Source: Luteimonas sp. FCS-9
GTDB lineage: Bacteria; Pseudomonadota; Gammaproteobacteria; Xanthomonadales; Xanthomonadaceae
Assembly: GCF_001014645.1 (NCBI RefSeq)
Contig: NZ_LASZ01000007.1
Span: forward strand, 1-64,000
DNA: 64,000 nucleotides
Direction: 5' to 3'
Shown: positions 26,972-37,620 of the stretch, piece after piece
How the letters are laid out: each line of letters opens with the position of its first letter
Numbering within the stretch: the stretch's first letter is position 1
Position numbers and translations under genes: made by a program
Notes under the pieces: model-generated
Databases searched by the model: none
The model's input: only the letters and a program-made list of their open reading frames with translations
What the model was told of the DNA's origin: nothing

Positions 26972-28255
26972 ATGAGCAATGCGGTACAGACGGACGACGT
27001 ACGCATCGCGGTGGTGGGCCTGGGCTACGTCGGGTTGCCGCTCGCAGTGGAATTCGGCAAGCGGTTCGCGACGATGGGGTTCGACATCGACCCGGCGCGC
27101 ATCGCCGAGCTGCGCGCCAGCCGCGACAGCACCCGCGAGGTCGAGGCCGAGCAGCTGATCGAGGCCGACCGCCTGATCTTCACCAGCGACCTGGAAGACA
27201 TCCGCAGCTGCAACGTCTACATCGTCACCGTGCCCACGCCGATCGACGCGGCCCGGCGCCCCGACCTCTCGCCGCTGGAGGGCGCGAGCGCGGCGCTGGG
27301 TGGGGTGCTCGCGCGCGGGGACACGGTGATCTACGAGAGCACCGTCTACCCGGGCTGCACCGAGGAGGTCTGCGTCCCGATCCTCGAACGCGCCTCGGGG
27401 CTGCGGTTCAACGTCGACTTCGCGGTCGGCTACAGCCCCGAACGCATCAACCCCGGCGACAAGGCGCACCGCCTGACCAGCATCCTGAAGATCACCTCGG
27501 GGTCGACGCCGGCGGCCGCCGCGTTCGTCGACGCGCTCTACCGCAGCATCATCCCGGCCGGCACCCACCGCGCGAGCAGCCTCAAGGTCGCCGAGGCGGC
27601 CAAGGTCATCGAGAACACGCAGCGCGACCTCAACATCGCGCTCGTCAACGACCTGTCCATGCTGTTCAACAAGCTCGGCATCGACACGCTCGAGGTGCTG
27701 GAGGCAGCCGGCACGAAGTGGAACTTCCTGCCGTTCCGTCCCGGCCTCGTCGGCGGCCACTGCATCAGCGTCGATCCCTACTACCTGACCCACAAGGCGC
27801 AGGAGGTGGGCCACCATCCCGACGTCATCCTCGCCGGGCGGCGCACCAACGACGGCATGGGCCCCTACATCGCCGGCGAGGTGATCCGGCTGATGGTCCG
27901 CAAGGGCATCAATCCGGTCGGCGCGTGCGTACTGGTGCTGGGACTGGCCTTCAAGGAGAACTGCCCGGACCTGCGCAACACCCGCGTGATCGACATCGTG
28001 CGCGCACTGCAGGCCTACCACGCGCGGGTCGACGTGGCCGATCCCTGGGTCGACGCCGCCAGGGCGCGCCACGAGTACGGCATCGCCATCGTCTCGCCCG
28101 GCCACGACGCCTACGACGCGGTGATCGTCGCGGTCGGCCACGAGGAATTCCGCGCACTCGGCGCCGATGGCGTGCGCGCCTACGGCAAGCAGGCCGCGGT
28201 GGTCTACGACGTGAAGTCGATCCTGCCGCGTGGCGCGGCCGACGGACGGCTCTAG
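26972..28255 (+). CDS. UDP-N-acetyl-D-hexosamine 6-dehydrogenase (TviB/WbpO type)
   Basis: NAD-dependent oxidation of a UDP-N-acetylhexosamine to its uronic acid. The 427 residues show the Rossmann motif [12 protein letters not shown], the hinge motif and [11 protein letters not shown], catalytic Cys264 in [12 protein letters not shown], and the C-terminal UDP-binding domain. The [16 protein letters not shown] signature fits the TviB/WbpO branch (UDP-GlcNAc or UDP-GalNAc) rather than UDP-glucose dehydrogenase. It is two bases from the TviC-like epimerase gene, reproducing the Vi-antigen pair. Confidence 0.9.
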   Translation: MSNAVQTDDVRIAVVGLGYVGLPLAVEFGKRFATMGFDIDPARIAELRASRDSTREVEAEQLIEADRLIFTSDLEDIRSCNVYIVTVPTPIDAARRPDLSPLEGASAALGGVLARGDTVIYESTVYPGCTEEVCVPILERASGLRFNVDFAVGYSPERINPGDKAHRLTSILKITSGSTPAAAAFVDALYRSIIPAGTHRASSLKVAEAAKVIENTQRDLNIALVNDLSMLFNKLGIDTLEVLEAAGTKWNFLPFRPGLVGGHCISVDPYYLTHKAQEVGHHPDVILAGRRTNDGMGPYIAGEVIRLMVRKGINPVGACVLVLGLAFKENCPDLRNTRVIDIVRALQAYHARVDVADPWVDAARARHEYGIAIVSPGHDAYDAVIVAVGHEEFRALGADGVRAYGKQAAVVYDVKSILPRGAADGRL

Positions 28256-28257
28256 CG

Positions 28258-29310
28258 ATGGGCACGCTGCCGGGCACCACGGACGTCCCGCCCGCCTACC
28301 GGCAGTGCCGGGCGGCGCTGCGCGCGCGCCCGCACCGGTGGCTGGTCACCGGCGCGGCCGGCTTCATCGGATCCAATCTGCTCCAGGCCCTGCTCGAGCT
28401 CGACCAGCACGTCGTCGGCCTGGACAACTTCGCCACCGGCTACCGGCACAACCTCGAGGACGTGCGCGCGCATGTCGCGCCCGCCCAGTGGGCGCGCTTC
28501 GCCTTCGTCGAGGCCGACATCCGCGACCCCGACGCCTGCCGCCGCGCCTGCGACGGCATCGACCACGTCCTGCACCAGGCGGCGCTCGGCAGCGTGCCGC
28601 GCAGCATCGCCGACCCCCTCGCCACGAACGCCGCCAACATCACCGGCTTCCTCGACATGCTCGTCGCCGCGCGCGACGCCGGCGTGCGCAGCTTCACGTA
28701 CGCCGCCAGCAGCAGCACTTACGGCGACCACCCGGCGCTGCCGAAGGTGGAGGCCACCATCGGCCGGCCGTTGAGTCCGTACGCGGTGACCAAGTACGTC
28801 AACGAACTCTACGCCGAGGTCTTCGCGCGCACGTACGGCTTCGCCAGCATCGGGCTGCGCTATTTCAACGTCTTCGGCCCGCGCCAGAATCCCAACGGCG
28901 CGTACGCGGCGGTGATCCCCACCTGGGCACGCGCCCTGATCGCCGGGGACGCGGTCCGGATCAACGGCGATGGCGAGAACAGCCGGGACTTCTGCTTCGT
29001 CGCCAACGCGGTCCAGGCCAACCTGCTCGCGGCCACCGCCACCGATGCGTCGGCGCTGAACCAGGTGTACAACGTCGCCGTCGGCGAGCGGACCACGCTC
29101 AACACGCTCTACCGCCTGCTGCGCGAGACCCTCGCCGCCCACGGTGTCGCCGGCGACAGGCCGCCCGAGTACCGCGAGGTCCGCCCCGGCGACGTCCGCC
29201 ACAGCCTCGCCGACATCGGCAAGGCGCAGCGCCTGCTCGGCTACGTGCCCACGCACCGGCTCGCCGACGGCATCGCCGTGGCGGCGCCATGGTATGCGGG
29301 GCTGGCATGA
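28258..29310 (+). CDS. UDP-N-acetylglucosamine/uronic acid 4-epimerase (TviC/WbpP type)
   Basis: Short-chain dehydrogenase family epimerase interconverting gluco and galacto forms of a UDP-HexNAc or its uronate. The 350 residues show [12 protein letters not shown] (NAD site), the catalytic serine in [15 protein letters not shown] (Tyr/Lys), and [16 protein letters not shown]. It starts two bases after the TviB-like gene. With that gene it predicts UDP-GalNAcA (or UDP-GlcNAcA) for locus A. Confidence 0.9.
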   Translation: MGTLPGTTDVPPAYRQCRAALRARPHRWLVTGAAGFIGSNLLQALLELDQHVVGLDNFATGYRHNLEDVRAHVAPAQWARFAFVEADIRDPDACRRACDGIDHVLHQAALGSVPRSIADPLATNAANITGFLDMLVAARDAGVRSFTYAASSSTYGDHPALPKVEATIGRPLSPYAVTKYVNELYAEVFARTYGFASIGLRYFNVFGPRQNPNGAYAAVIPTWARALIAGDAVRINGDGENSRDFCFVANAVQANLLAATATDASALNQVYNVAVGERTTLNTLYRLLRETLAAHGVAGDRPPEYREVRPGDVRHSLADIGKAQRLLGYVPTHRLADGIAVAAPWYAGLA

Positions 29311-29367
29311 CATGATCGACAAGACGGTGATACGTCTGATCGCGGTAGTGGAAGCTCAGGAGTTCCG

Positions 29368-30315
29368 ATGAACGCTGCAGACGAATCCTCCTTCATCCAT
29401 CCGCTCGCGGATGTCCAGACATCGGACATCGGCGTCGGCACACGCGTCTGGCAGTTCGTCGTGATGCTGCCTTCCGCCCGGATCGGGGCGAACTGCAACA
29501 TCTGCGCGCATTGCTTCGTCGAGAACGATGTGATCGTCGGTGACCGAGCGACCATCAAGAGTGGCGTGCAGCTGTGGGATGGGCTGCGGATCGGCGACGA
29601 TGTCTTCGTCGGCCCGAACGTCACATTCACCAACGACATGCGGCCTCGGAGTAAACAGCGGCCGGCCGAATACCTGACCACGCAGATCGACGCGGGCGCT
29701 TCGATCGGCGGCGGCGCCACGATTCTCCCGGGGCTGCGGATCGGCCGGGGTGCCATGGTCGGTGCCGGGGCAGTCGTGACCCGATCGGTGCCGCCGAACG
29801 CCATCGTCGTCGGCAATCCCGCAAGGATCATCGGCTACGTGGACGCCAGCGGCGGCGCTCGCGCAAACGCCGCCCCGCCCGCCATCGCACAACCGGTCGA
29901 TTCTGCTTTACAGGGCGCAAGGCTCCACGTGTTGCCCCGCGTCAGCGATATCCGCGGCAGCCTGTCCGTAGGCGAGTTCCAGCGCTCCGTGCCCTTCGAG
30001 GTCAAGCGCTACTTCCTGGTGTTCGACGTCCCGAGCGTCGAGACCAGGGGCGAGCACGCGCACCGGGAGTGCCACCAGTTCCTGGTCTGCGTTCGCGGCA
30101 GCGTGACCGTCGTTGCCGACGACGGTGCCCGACGCACCGAATTCGTGCTCGACCGACCCGAGCACGGGTTGCATCTCGAACCGATGATCTGGGGCATCCA
30201 ATACAAGTATTCGTCCGATGCTGTCCTGCTGGTGTTCGCGTCCCATTATTACGATGCGGCGGACTACATCCGGAACTATGACGAGTTCCTCGCATTGACG
30301 GGCCAGAACGCATGA
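29368..30315 (+). CDS. WxcM-like fusion: sugar N-acetyltransferase and dTDP-4-keto-6-deoxyhexose isomerase
   Basis: Residues 1-165 are a left-handed beta-helix acyltransferase (hexapeptide repeats such as [13 protein letters not shown], ending [14 protein letters not shown]), as in FdtC. Residues about 185-315 are a cupin 3,4-ketoisomerase ([35 protein letters not shown]), as in FdtA/QdtA. The same fusion occurs in WxcM of Xanthomonas. Together with the aminotransferase that overlaps its stop codon (ATGA), it makes dTDP-Fuc3NAc or dTDP-Qui3NAc. The rmlA/rmlB genes needed for the precursor are not in this window. Confidence 0.9.
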   Translation: MNAADESSFIHPLADVQTSDIGVGTRVWQFVVMLPSARIGANCNICAHCFVENDVIVGDRATIKSGVQLWDGLRIGDDVFVGPNVTFTNDMRPRSKQRPAEYLTTQIDAGASIGGGATILPGLRIGRGAMVGAGAVVTRSVPPNAIVVGNPARIIGYVDASGGARANAAPPAIAQPVDSALQGARLHVLPRVSDIRGSLSVGEFQRSVPFEVKRYFLVFDVPSVETRGEHAHRECHQFLVCVRGSVTVVADDGARRTEFVLDRPEHGLHLEPMIWGIQYKYSSDAVLLVFASHYYDAADYIRNYDEFLALTGQNA

Positions 30316-31406
30316 TCCCGTTTCTCGACCTCCACGCGCCGCACGTCGAGCTTCGCGACGAGATCGACACCGCGATCGCTCGCGTGGTCTCGTCGGGCTG
30401 GTACATCCTCGGCCCGGAGGTCGAGGCGTTCGAAACCGAATACGCGGCCTACTGCGGCACCCCGCATTGCGTCGGTGTCGGCAACGGGCTCGATGCCTTG
30501 CATCTGACGCTTCGCGCCATGGACGTCGGCGTCGGCGACGAAGTCATCGTGCCGTCCAATACCTACATCGCCACCTGGCTGGCCGTCAGCCAGTGCGGTG
30601 CCCTACCGGTGCCGGTGGAACCGGACACGACCACCCACAACATCGATCCGGCACGGATCGAGGCAGCCATCACACCGCGTACCAAGGTGATCCTGCCCGT
30701 GCATCTGTACGGTCATCCGGCCGATCTGGACCCGATCCTCGCGATCGCCCGCCGGCGCGGCCTGCGCGTCCTGGAGGATGGCGCGCAGGCACATGGCGCC
30801 CGCTACCGTGGACAACGCCTCGGCGGCCACGGGGATGCCGTGGCCTGGAGTTTCTATCCCGGCAAGAATCTGGGCGCACTGGGCGACGGTGGAGCGGTCA
30901 CGACCCGGGACGCCACATTGGCCGAGCGGCTCCGCATGCTGCGCAACTATGGGTCTCGGGAGAAGTACGTCAACGAGGTGCAGGGCTACAACAGCCGCCT
31001 CGACCCGATCCAGGCGGCGGTACTCCGGGTCAAGCTGGCGCACCTGGATTCGTGGAACGCCCGGCGCCGCGCCATCGCGGCGCGCTACCTGAGCGACCTG
31101 GCCGACACCCCGCTCATCCTGCCCCAGGTCCCCGACTGGGCCGAGCCGGCCTGGCACCTGTTCGTCGTCCGCCACGCGCGGCGCGACGAACTGCAGCGGG
31201 CACTGACAGTCGCGGGCGTCGGCTCGCTGATCCACTATCCGATTCCTCCTTTCAGACAGGCTGCCTATCGTCAGACCCGGCTGGCCTTCGACGCCTGCCC
31301 GATTGCCGACACGCTGGCCGGCGAGGTCCTCAGCCTGCCGATGGGACCGCACTTGAGTGCGGAGCAGGTGACCCAGGTCGCCGCGACCGTGCGGCAGTTC
31401 GCCTGA
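30312..31406 (+). CDS. dTDP-3-amino-3,6-dideoxyhexose aminotransferase (FdtB/QdtB type)
   Basis: PLP-dependent DegT/DnrJ/EryC1/StrS family enzyme of 364 residues. It converts a 3-keto-6-deoxyhexose to its 3-amino form. Motifs: [24 protein letters not shown], and the PLP lysine in [15 protein letters not shown]; the C-terminal end has YPIPPF. It overlaps the WxcM-like gene by four bases, which supports a coupled isomerase/aminotransferase/acetyltransferase pathway. Fucosamine and quinovosamine versions cannot be told apart by eye. Confidence 0.92.
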   Translation: MIPFLDLHAPHVELRDEIDTAIARVVSSGWYILGPEVEAFETEYAAYCGTPHCVGVGNGLDALHLTLRAMDVGVGDEVIVPSNTYIATWLAVSQCGALPVPVEPDTTTHNIDPARIEAAITPRTKVILPVHLYGHPADLDPILAIARRRGLRVLEDGAQAHGARYRGQRLGGHGDAVAWSFYPGKNLGALGDGGAVTTRDATLAERLRMLRNYGSREKYVNEVQGYNSRLDPIQAAVLRVKLAHLDSWNARRRAIAARYLSDLADTPLILPQVPDWAEPAWHLFVVRHARRDELQRALTVAGVGSLIHYPIPPFRQAAYRQTRLAFDACPIADTLAGEVLSLPMGPHLSAEQVTQVAATVRQFA

Positions 31407-31413
31407 GCCTGCG

Positions 31414-32925
31414 ATGTCGGACGCCAGCTCCTATCGCCAGATCCTGCGCTCTTCCTCGGTGATCGGAGGCGCCTCGGTCGTCAATATCGGCATCGGCCTG
31501 CTGCGCATGAAGGCCGTCGCATTGCTCTTGGGACCGAGCGGCGTGGGCCTGATCGGCCTGTTCACCAACCTGGTGGCGCTGGTCTCGACCGTGGCCGGGC
31601 TCGGCATCGGCAATGTCGGCACGCGACAGATCGCGGAAGCTGCGGGACGGAGCGACCCCCAGCGCATCGCCACGGCTCGTCGCGCCCTGTTCTGGGGAAC
31701 GCTGATGTTGGCCGGGGGCGGCGCGCTGGTCATCTGGTCGCTGCGGGGCGTGTTCGCGGCGTACGTGCTGAACGACGCTACGCTCGCGCCGCAGATCGGC
31801 TGGCTGTCGCTGGCGGTCGCGCTCACCGTGGCGGCCGCCTCGCAGAATGCGTTGCTCAATGGACTGCGGCGCATTGGCGACATTGCCCGCGTACAGATCG
31901 CCAGCGCGGTTCTGTCGACCGTCCTCGGCCTGCTCGCCCTCTGGTGTTGGGGCGCGCCCGGCATCGTGGCGTTCGTGGTCGCCGCACCCCTGGCCACGTT
32001 CGTTTTGGGCCACGTGTTCGTCGCTCGACTGCCCAAGGTGCAGGCCCCGGCCAGCGACGTGCGCGAGCTATCGAACCAGTGGCGCGTACTGGTCCGACTG
32101 GGCACGGCTTTCATGGTGGCGGGCCTGGCGGCCGTCGCCGCGCAACTGGTGGTCCGCACTCTCGTCCAGCGCGATCTGGGCGCGGACGCCCTCGGCCATT
32201 TCCAGGCCGCCTGGGCCATCTCGATGACCTACATCGGCTTCGTCTTGCGCGCGATGGGGACGGACTTCTACCCGCGATTGACCGCGATCATTCAGGACCG
32301 CGACGCCGTCAACCGCCTGGTCAACCAGCAGACGGAAGTCGCACTCCTGCTCGCGACACCGGTGCTGCTTGCGATGCTGGCGCTGGCGCCCTGGGTCATC
32401 CGCCTGCTCTACACCGCGGAGTTCGCGGAGGCCGCCCTCGTACTGCGCTGGCAGGTGCTGGGCGACTTCCTCAAGATCGCGAGCTGGCCGCTGGGATTCA
32501 TCCTGCTGGCATCGGGGGCCGGGCGCACCTACATGCTGACCGAATGGACAGCCATGGGCGTATTCGTCCTGCTCACCTGGATCGGGCTGCCCCTGCTCGG
32601 ACTGGCAGCGAGCGGCATGGCCTTCGTTGGCCTGTACGTGGTCTACCTTCCGCTCGTGTACTGGCTGGCGGTGCGGCGGACGGCGTTCACCTATTCCCCG
32701 CGCATCGTCAAAGTCATGATCTCCTGCCTGGCTTGCGCAATCGTGTTAATGACCATCTCGACCCATTCCGAAATAGCCACAAGGGTGATAGGTCTGTGCA
32801 TTGCCTCGATATTTGCGGCATTCAACTTTCGACAACTCCTGGCCGTCGTAAGCAACGGATCAGAAGCCGGAAAGTTACGAATTGCGAGGCGCGCGATGGA
32901 TAGACTGCTGACCCGCAAAGAATGA
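31414..32925 (+). CDS. wzx: O-antigen flippase Wzx (MOP superfamily)
   Basis: Transports undecaprenyl-linked repeat units across the inner membrane. The 503 residues form about twelve to fourteen helices with the N-terminal pattern SSVIGGASVVNIGIGLLRMK and the LGPSGVGLIGLFTNL loop common to WzxE-like translocases. Base composition shifts within the last 200 bases: the codons change from GC-ending to mixed at about 32,720, which marks the left edge of the AT-richer segment that follows. Confidence 0.9.
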   Translation: MSDASSYRQILRSSSVIGGASVVNIGIGLLRMKAVALLLGPSGVGLIGLFTNLVALVSTVAGLGIGNVGTRQIAEAAGRSDPQRIATARRALFWGTLMLAGGGALVIWSLRGVFAAYVLNDATLAPQIGWLSLAVALTVAAASQNALLNGLRRIGDIARVQIASAVLSTVLGLLALWCWGAPGIVAFVVAAPLATFVLGHVFVARLPKVQAPASDVRELSNQWRVLVRLGTAFMVAGLAAVAAQLVVRTLVQRDLGADALGHFQAAWAISMTYIGFVLRAMGTDFYPRLTAIIQDRDAVNRLVNQQTEVALLLATPVLLAMLALAPWVIRLLYTAEFAEAALVLRWQVLGDFLKIASWPLGFILLASGAGRTYMLTEWTAMGVFVLLTWIGLPLLGLAASGMAFVGLYVVYLPLVYWLAVRRTAFTYSPRIVKVMISCLACAIVLMTISTHSEIATRVIGLCIASIFAAFNFRQLLAVVSNGSEAGKLRIARRAMDRLLTRKE

Positions 32926-32953
32926 TCTCACCTCGGAAAAATGGAGCCACGGC

Positions 32954-34000
32954 GTGAAAGTGCTACTCCTCCATGAAATGAGCGGAGTCCACACAGAACT
33001 CAAAAAAGGGCTGCTAGACATAGGAATTGAAGCGCGGATTGCAACGCTCGGTGACGGATCGAAACGTTACGACACCGATATTTTTCTTGGGAATCCCGGC
33101 AACGGCATCCCCGCTGCGCTCAGCAGGATGCTGGCCCAGATCAGTGTCGCGAACAAGCTTCGTTCGTTCGACATCATCCAGACCATATCCCCAAATCCCT
33201 TCTTCAAACCACTCAGCAAAGCGCTTGCGAATCACGTATTCAATGATCCGGAAAAGTGCATCTACGTCGCTGCGGGATCTGACGCAATCTATCGCAAGCA
33301 TGTGCGGACGCTCGCGTACCACCCCCCTCACGACTGGCATGAGGATGACCACAAATATAACGGACTGCGCGACCTGATAAGCGAATTCAAGGAAGTCGTC
33401 CCACTTTGCTGGGAGTACAAATACTCGCTCCAGCAAGCAGGGCTTACGCCACCAGAAGTCGTCCCCTTCCCGATTGAGATATCGAGACATCGCGTCCACC
33501 CCATCAAAAAGCGAGGTCGCCTTAAGATCTTCCACCCCCTGAATAGGATCAATCGCACCAACGACTTCAAGGGGACCAGCCTGATCTTGAAGGCATTCGA
33601 TATCCTCAACACAAAATACGGCCGCTACGCCGAATTCATCACCTCAGGCGGAATGAATCATCGCGATTATGACTCCTTTACTAATGGCATGGACATCATT
33701 GTGGACCAAGCCTACAGCTACAGCTATGGCATGAGCGCCGCCTATGCTCTAGCGAAAGGAAAGATCGTCCTGTCCGGAATGGAAAGCGAGGCCAGAGCGA
33801 ATGGCATCTACTGCGACTGCCCGGTGATCAATATCCGACCAAACGTGCAAGACATCGCGGATAAAATCGCCTCCGTAATAGAGTCTAGATCGAAGCTCGG
33901 CATATTGAGTGACGCATCACGTGATTTTGCAGAGCGCTTTCACGACCACAAGGAAGTGGCGAGACAATACGCCGAAATCTATCACCGCCCCAAGCAGTAA
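32954..34000 (+). CDS. glycosyltransferase, GT-B fold (GT4-like)
   Basis: The 348-residue product begins MKVLLLHEMSGVH, typical of the N-terminal Rossmann domain of GT-B enzymes, and has a C-terminal donor-binding region with MDIIVDQAYSYSYGMSAAY and LAKGKIVLSGMESEA. The canonical GT4 E-x7-E motif is weak. GTG start at 32954, with GGAGCC ten bases upstream. Acceptor and donor cannot be named. Part of the AT-richer block. Confidence 0.75.
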   Translation: MKVLLLHEMSGVHTELKKGLLDIGIEARIATLGDGSKRYDTDIFLGNPGNGIPAALSRMLAQISVANKLRSFDIIQTISPNPFFKPLSKALANHVFNDPEKCIYVAAGSDAIYRKHVRTLAYHPPHDWHEDDHKYNGLRDLISEFKEVVPLCWEYKYSLQQAGLTPPEVVPFPIEISRHRVHPIKKRGRLKIFHPLNRINRTNDFKGTSLILKAFDILNTKYGRYAEFITSGGMNHRDYDSFTNGMDIIVDQAYSYSYGMSAAYALAKGKIVLSGMESEARANGIYCDCPVINIRPNVQDIADKIASVIESRSKLGILSDASRDFAERFHDHKEVARQYAEIYHRPKQ

Positions 34001-34024
34001 CTGCATCCATCCTTAGGTATCGTC

Positions 34025-35152
34025 GTGTCCAGAAATCGCCGAGTAATGCACATAATCAGATCGCTGGACTTTGGCGGAGTCGAGTCCCGCATGATCTTGC
34101 TAGCTCAGCATGCGGAAGAATCTGATTTCGAACACACTTTTTGTGCGATCCATTCCGGCGGCGCAGCGTTCGCGAAAATGAAAAACTCCGGAGCGAACGT
34201 GACGGTACTCGGAGAACCCGCCTCCATACCGTCCATTCGCGCCCTGTCCAGCCTGACCCGCCATATTAGAAAATATTCCCCCGACATTGTGCATACGCAT
34301 GGGGCCGAAGCGAACTTCCACGGACTTATAGCATCGAGGTTCGCGAAAGTACCTGTAACCCTCGGAGAGGAAATCGGCATCCCCCGGCATTCCCCCGCCG
34401 CACGCATAGCTTTCAGGATCGTATACGGGACAGCAGATGGGGTAGTCGCGATATCCAACTCTGTCAAGAACGCGATCGTCACCCTCCAGGAGGCAAACCG
34501 CGAAGATATCCACGTGGTGCTCAATCCAGCAAGAATGCTCGATACGGTTACTCGCCGCTCATCCCTGAAAAATGCCAACCAAAGCTTTCGCCTCGGCTTC
34601 GCGGGCCGGCTGGAAGAGGTCAAGAACGCATCTTCTCTGCTCGACGCAATAGCAATTGTCAGAGACTCCGGGGTGCAAGCCACGCTTGACATCGTCGGAA
34701 ACGGCTCACAACGCGCACTGTTGGAGAAACAGGCCCTCGCACTTGGCCTCTCGAAATCTGTAGCATTCCACGGATTCATGGAGGACCCATTTTCCACCCT
34801 CGGATCATGCGACCTGTACATTCAACCGTCTCTCAGCGAGGGCTTTGGCATTGCGCTCGTAGAAGCGATGTCTGCGGGACTTGCCACACTCGCGACCCCT
34901 GTCGGTGGAGCTACTGAAATAATTGAGCATGGGATTAACGGCTTGCTGCTTGAAGATGTTGACGGACAAAGCATCGCCAATGGGGTGATAGCAGCTGCGG
35001 CTCTAGGCAGAGATGAGCTCGCTCGAATAGGCCAAACCGCACGAGCAAGCGTACTCTCAAGGTTTTCGCCGACCAACTATATTCATTCACTTGACCGATT
35101 GTACGACAGCACTCTCACCGAGAGACGCAATCGGACGGGGACAGCCGCATGA
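34025..35152 (+). CDS. glycosyltransferase family 4
   Basis: GT-B enzyme of 375 residues. N-terminal domain starts VMHIIRSLDFGGVESRMI; the C-terminal domain has FAGRLEEVKN, ADVP-like SCDLYIQPSLSEGFGIALVE with the E-x7-E pattern, and GGATEIIEHGINGLLLE. These are classical GT4 donor-site motifs. GTG start at 34025. It overlaps the next gene by four bases. Specificity unknown; one of the enzymes building the locus A repeat unit. Confidence 0.88.
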   Translation: MSRNRRVMHIIRSLDFGGVESRMILLAQHAEESDFEHTFCAIHSGGAAFAKMKNSGANVTVLGEPASIPSIRALSSLTRHIRKYSPDIVHTHGAEANFHGLIASRFAKVPVTLGEEIGIPRHSPAARIAFRIVYGTADGVVAISNSVKNAIVTLQEANREDIHVVLNPARMLDTVTRRSSLKNANQSFRLGFAGRLEEVKNASSLLDAIAIVRDSGVQATLDIVGNGSQRALLEKQALALGLSKSVAFHGFMEDPFSTLGSCDLYIQPSLSEGFGIALVEAMSAGLATLATPVGGATEIIEHGINGLLLEDVDGQSIANGVIAAAALGRDELARIGQTARASVLSRFSPTNYIHSLDRLYDSTLTERRNRTGTAA

Positions 35153-36342
35153 AAGTACTCTTCATAACGTGGGACGGGCCCCAAGTGAATTACCTGGAAG
35201 GGCTATTCCTCCCCATATTCGATGAGCTGTCAAGACTCGGCTTCGAGTTTCACATTCTGCATTTTACATGGGCCAGTGAAACCCATCTATCCAAAGTAAG
35301 AAGGGCTTGCGAGGAATCCGGCGCGTCTTATCAGTCGATACGGGCCTGGAGAACGTCGGCTATGGGATCTTTTCTATCGCTGGCAATCGGTGCGCTCGCC
35401 ATCCGCCGGATCGTCTCGCGCCGATCGATAGACGTGATCATGCCGCGAAGCATCTTCCCAGCGCTTTCGCTTCTCCTTTCGCGCATGCACAAAAGTCACA
35501 GGATAGTATTCGATGCCGACGGGTTTGCTGCGGACGAAAAGGTCGAGTTCGGAAGAATCCAGAGACTCTCGGCATACTACCGCGTGATGCGATACGTCGA
35601 ATTTCGCGCCATCCAGGTATCCAAAGCGGTTCTAGTTCGAACCGAAAAAGCCGCAAACGTTCTGGACGCACGAGGAGGAGCCGGCATCTCTCGAAGCATG
35701 TTTAATGTAGTCAGCAACGGGCGCGATCCATTATTGTTCAGTCCAATGGACCACGAAGCGCGCATGCATATGCGGCGCCGCCTTGGAGTGGATGCGAACT
35801 GCCCCGTGGTTGCCTACGCAGGATCGATGGGCCCCCAATACCTTCCCGAGCGAATAGCTGGGTTCTTCCGCGAAGTCTTGAAACTGAGGCCTGGCGCCAA
35901 GTTGCTTGTGCTCTCCAGCTCACCTGAGCCCGTCCGCATCCACGCCAAGGCTCTCGGGATAGCCGATACATCAATTATCTACGCTTCGTGCGAGCAAGAT
36001 CTTGTCCCTCACTATCTAGCATGCGCCGACCTAGGCTTGGCTTTCCGCGCGACCAGCTGGTCCACACAAGGCATCTCCCCAATAAAGCTGGGAGAGTATC
36101 TTCTCTGTGGATTGCCGGTAATTGCGACGTCGGGCATCGGACGCACAGAAGTGATCGATCGGGACACGGGCCTTCTGGTTGAGGGCGAGATTCCATCCTT
36201 GCAGGAGGCCGCCCAATGGTTTCTCGACGAGGTTCTTCTGGATCGGGATGGATATAGAGCTCGCTGTCGCTCGCTAGGCGTGACGTACTTTTCCATCCGA
36301 TCCTCGGTCAGATCTTATCTGCAGGCGCTGAGAAGCCTATGA
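35149..36342 (+). CDS. glycosyltransferase family 4
   Basis: The 397-residue product starts MKVLFITWDGPQVNYLEGLF, shows GT-B architecture and the donor region VVAYAGSMGPQYLPERIAGF, ending with SPIKLGEYLLCGLPVIATSG and GRTEVIDRDTGLLVE. ATGA overlap with the upstream glycosyltransferase couples their translation. Last gene of the AT-richer block; followed by 110 noncoding bases. Confidence 0.87.
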   Translation: MKVLFITWDGPQVNYLEGLFLPIFDELSRLGFEFHILHFTWASETHLSKVRRACEESGASYQSIRAWRTSAMGSFLSLAIGALAIRRIVSRRSIDVIMPRSIFPALSLLLSRMHKSHRIVFDADGFAADEKVEFGRIQRLSAYYRVMRYVEFRAIQVSKAVLVRTEKAANVLDARGGAGISRSMFNVVSNGRDPLLFSPMDHEARMHMRRRLGVDANCPVVAYAGSMGPQYLPERIAGFFREVLKLRPGAKLLVLSSSPEPVRIHAKALGIADTSIIYASCEQDLVPHYLACADLGLAFRATSWSTQGISPIKLGEYLLCGLPVIATSGIGRTEVIDRDTGLLVEGEIPSLQEAAQWFLDEVLLDRDGYRARCRSLGVTYFSIRSSVRSYLQALRSL

Positions 36343-36452
36343 ATTTACCAATGGCTGATACCAGCATGCGGGGCCCGAATGGTGCTTAGATGCGTCACGG
36401 CCAACTTCATCGGCCATATGCCCTCACGCGGACGCAGTGAAGAAGCACGATC

Positions 36453-37529
36453 ATGCGCATGCTGATGCTGCCCCGCTACGGCCGCCTCGGCGCTAGCAGT
36501 CGCCTGCGCAGCTACCAGTACCTGCCGGCGTTGCGCGCTGCCGGCTTCGAGGTCGACGTCTCGCCGCTGCTGGGCGACGACTACGTCGCCGGGCTCTATG
36601 CCGGTCGCGCGCCGCCGGGTGCCGTGCTGCGCGGATATCGCGATCGCCTGCGTGCGGTGCGCACGCGCGCCCGCTACGACCTGGTCTGGGTCGAGAAAGA
36701 AGCCTGGCCCTGGCTGCCGGACATCGTCGAGCGGACGCTGTCGGACGGCCGGCGCCGACTCGTCGTGGATTTCGACGATGCAGTGTTCCATCGCTACGAC
36801 CGGCATCGCAATCCGCTCGTCCGCGCAGCGCTGGGACACAAGCTCGACCGATTGATGGCACGCGCAGATCTGGTCACCGCCGGCAATGCCTATCTGGCCG
36901 AGCGGGCCCGGGCCGCAGGTAGCCGGCAGGTGGCCTGGCTGCCGACGGTGATCGATCTCGACCGCTACCCGCCACCGGCGCCCAGACGCACGCGCGGCCC
37001 CGTGGTGATCGGCTGGATGGGGTCGCCATCCACCGCCGGCTATCTGCACACGGTGGCGGACGCGTTCTCGCCGCTGCGGGCCGCAGGCCGCATCCGCTGC
37101 GTGGCCGTGGGCGCCCGGCCGGACCAGGTGCAAGGCACGCCATTCGAGGCCGTGCCCTGGAGCGAAGCGAGCGAAGTGGCCGCGCTCCACGGCTTCGACA
37201 TCGGGATCATGCCGCTGGCGCAGACGGCGTGGGAGCTCGGCAAATGCGGCTACAAGCTGATCCAGTACATGGCCTGCGGCCTGCCGGTCGTGGCGTCGCC
37301 AGTCGGCGCGAACGCGCAACTGGTACGCGACGGCGAGAACGGCCTGCTCGCGACGGGCCTCGACGATTGGGCCACCGCGCTACGCACGCTGGTCGATGAC
37401 CCAGCGCTGCGCACGCGCATGGGCGCGAGCGGACGGCGCGACGTGGAAGCGCACTATTGCCTGCAGGTGCGGGCGCCGCGCCTGATCGCGCTGTTGCAGG
37501 CCCTGGTGTCTGGAGCGGACCTCCCATGA
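36453..37529 (+). CDS. glycosyltransferase family 4
   Basis: The 358-residue GT-B protein starts MRMLMLPRYGRLGASSRLR and contains DFDDAVFHRYD, WMGSPSTAGYL and the donor motif ELGKCGYKLIQYMACGLPVVASPVG. This KxxQYMA pattern is typical of GT4 enzymes of capsule loci. Codon use is again strongly GC-biased, so it belongs to the native backbone and marks the right edge of the AT-richer block. Confidence 0.88.
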   Translation: MRMLMLPRYGRLGASSRLRSYQYLPALRAAGFEVDVSPLLGDDYVAGLYAGRAPPGAVLRGYRDRLRAVRTRARYDLVWVEKEAWPWLPDIVERTLSDGRRRLVVDFDDAVFHRYDRHRNPLVRAALGHKLDRLMARADLVTAGNAYLAERARAAGSRQVAWLPTVIDLDRYPPPAPRRTRGPVVIGWMGSPSTAGYLHTVADAFSPLRAAGRIRCVAVGARPDQVQGTPFEAVPWSEASEVAALHGFDIGIMPLAQTAWELGKCGYKLIQYMACGLPVVASPVGANAQLVRDGENGLLATGLDDWATALRTLVDDPALRTRMGASGRRDVEAHYCLQVRAPRLIALLQALVSGADLP

Positions 37530-37620
37530 TCGTGCCGACCGGCCCGGCCAGCACCCCCCGCATGCGCGTGCAGGCAGGAGGGCCGTTCGCCCGGTCGCAA
37601 CGCCCAGGGGCGCTGCTGCC

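Larger units (their letters stand above)
32730..36430. other. AT-richer segment, probable transferred glycosyltransferase cassette
   Basis: From the end of wzx to about 36.4 kb, codons ending in A or T (AAA, ATA, TCA, GCA) are common, in sharp contrast to both sides. The segment holds three complete glycosyltransferase genes and ends in a 110-base noncoding stretch just before the GC-rich glycosyltransferase at 36453. No insertion sequence or att site is seen. Confidence 0.7.
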
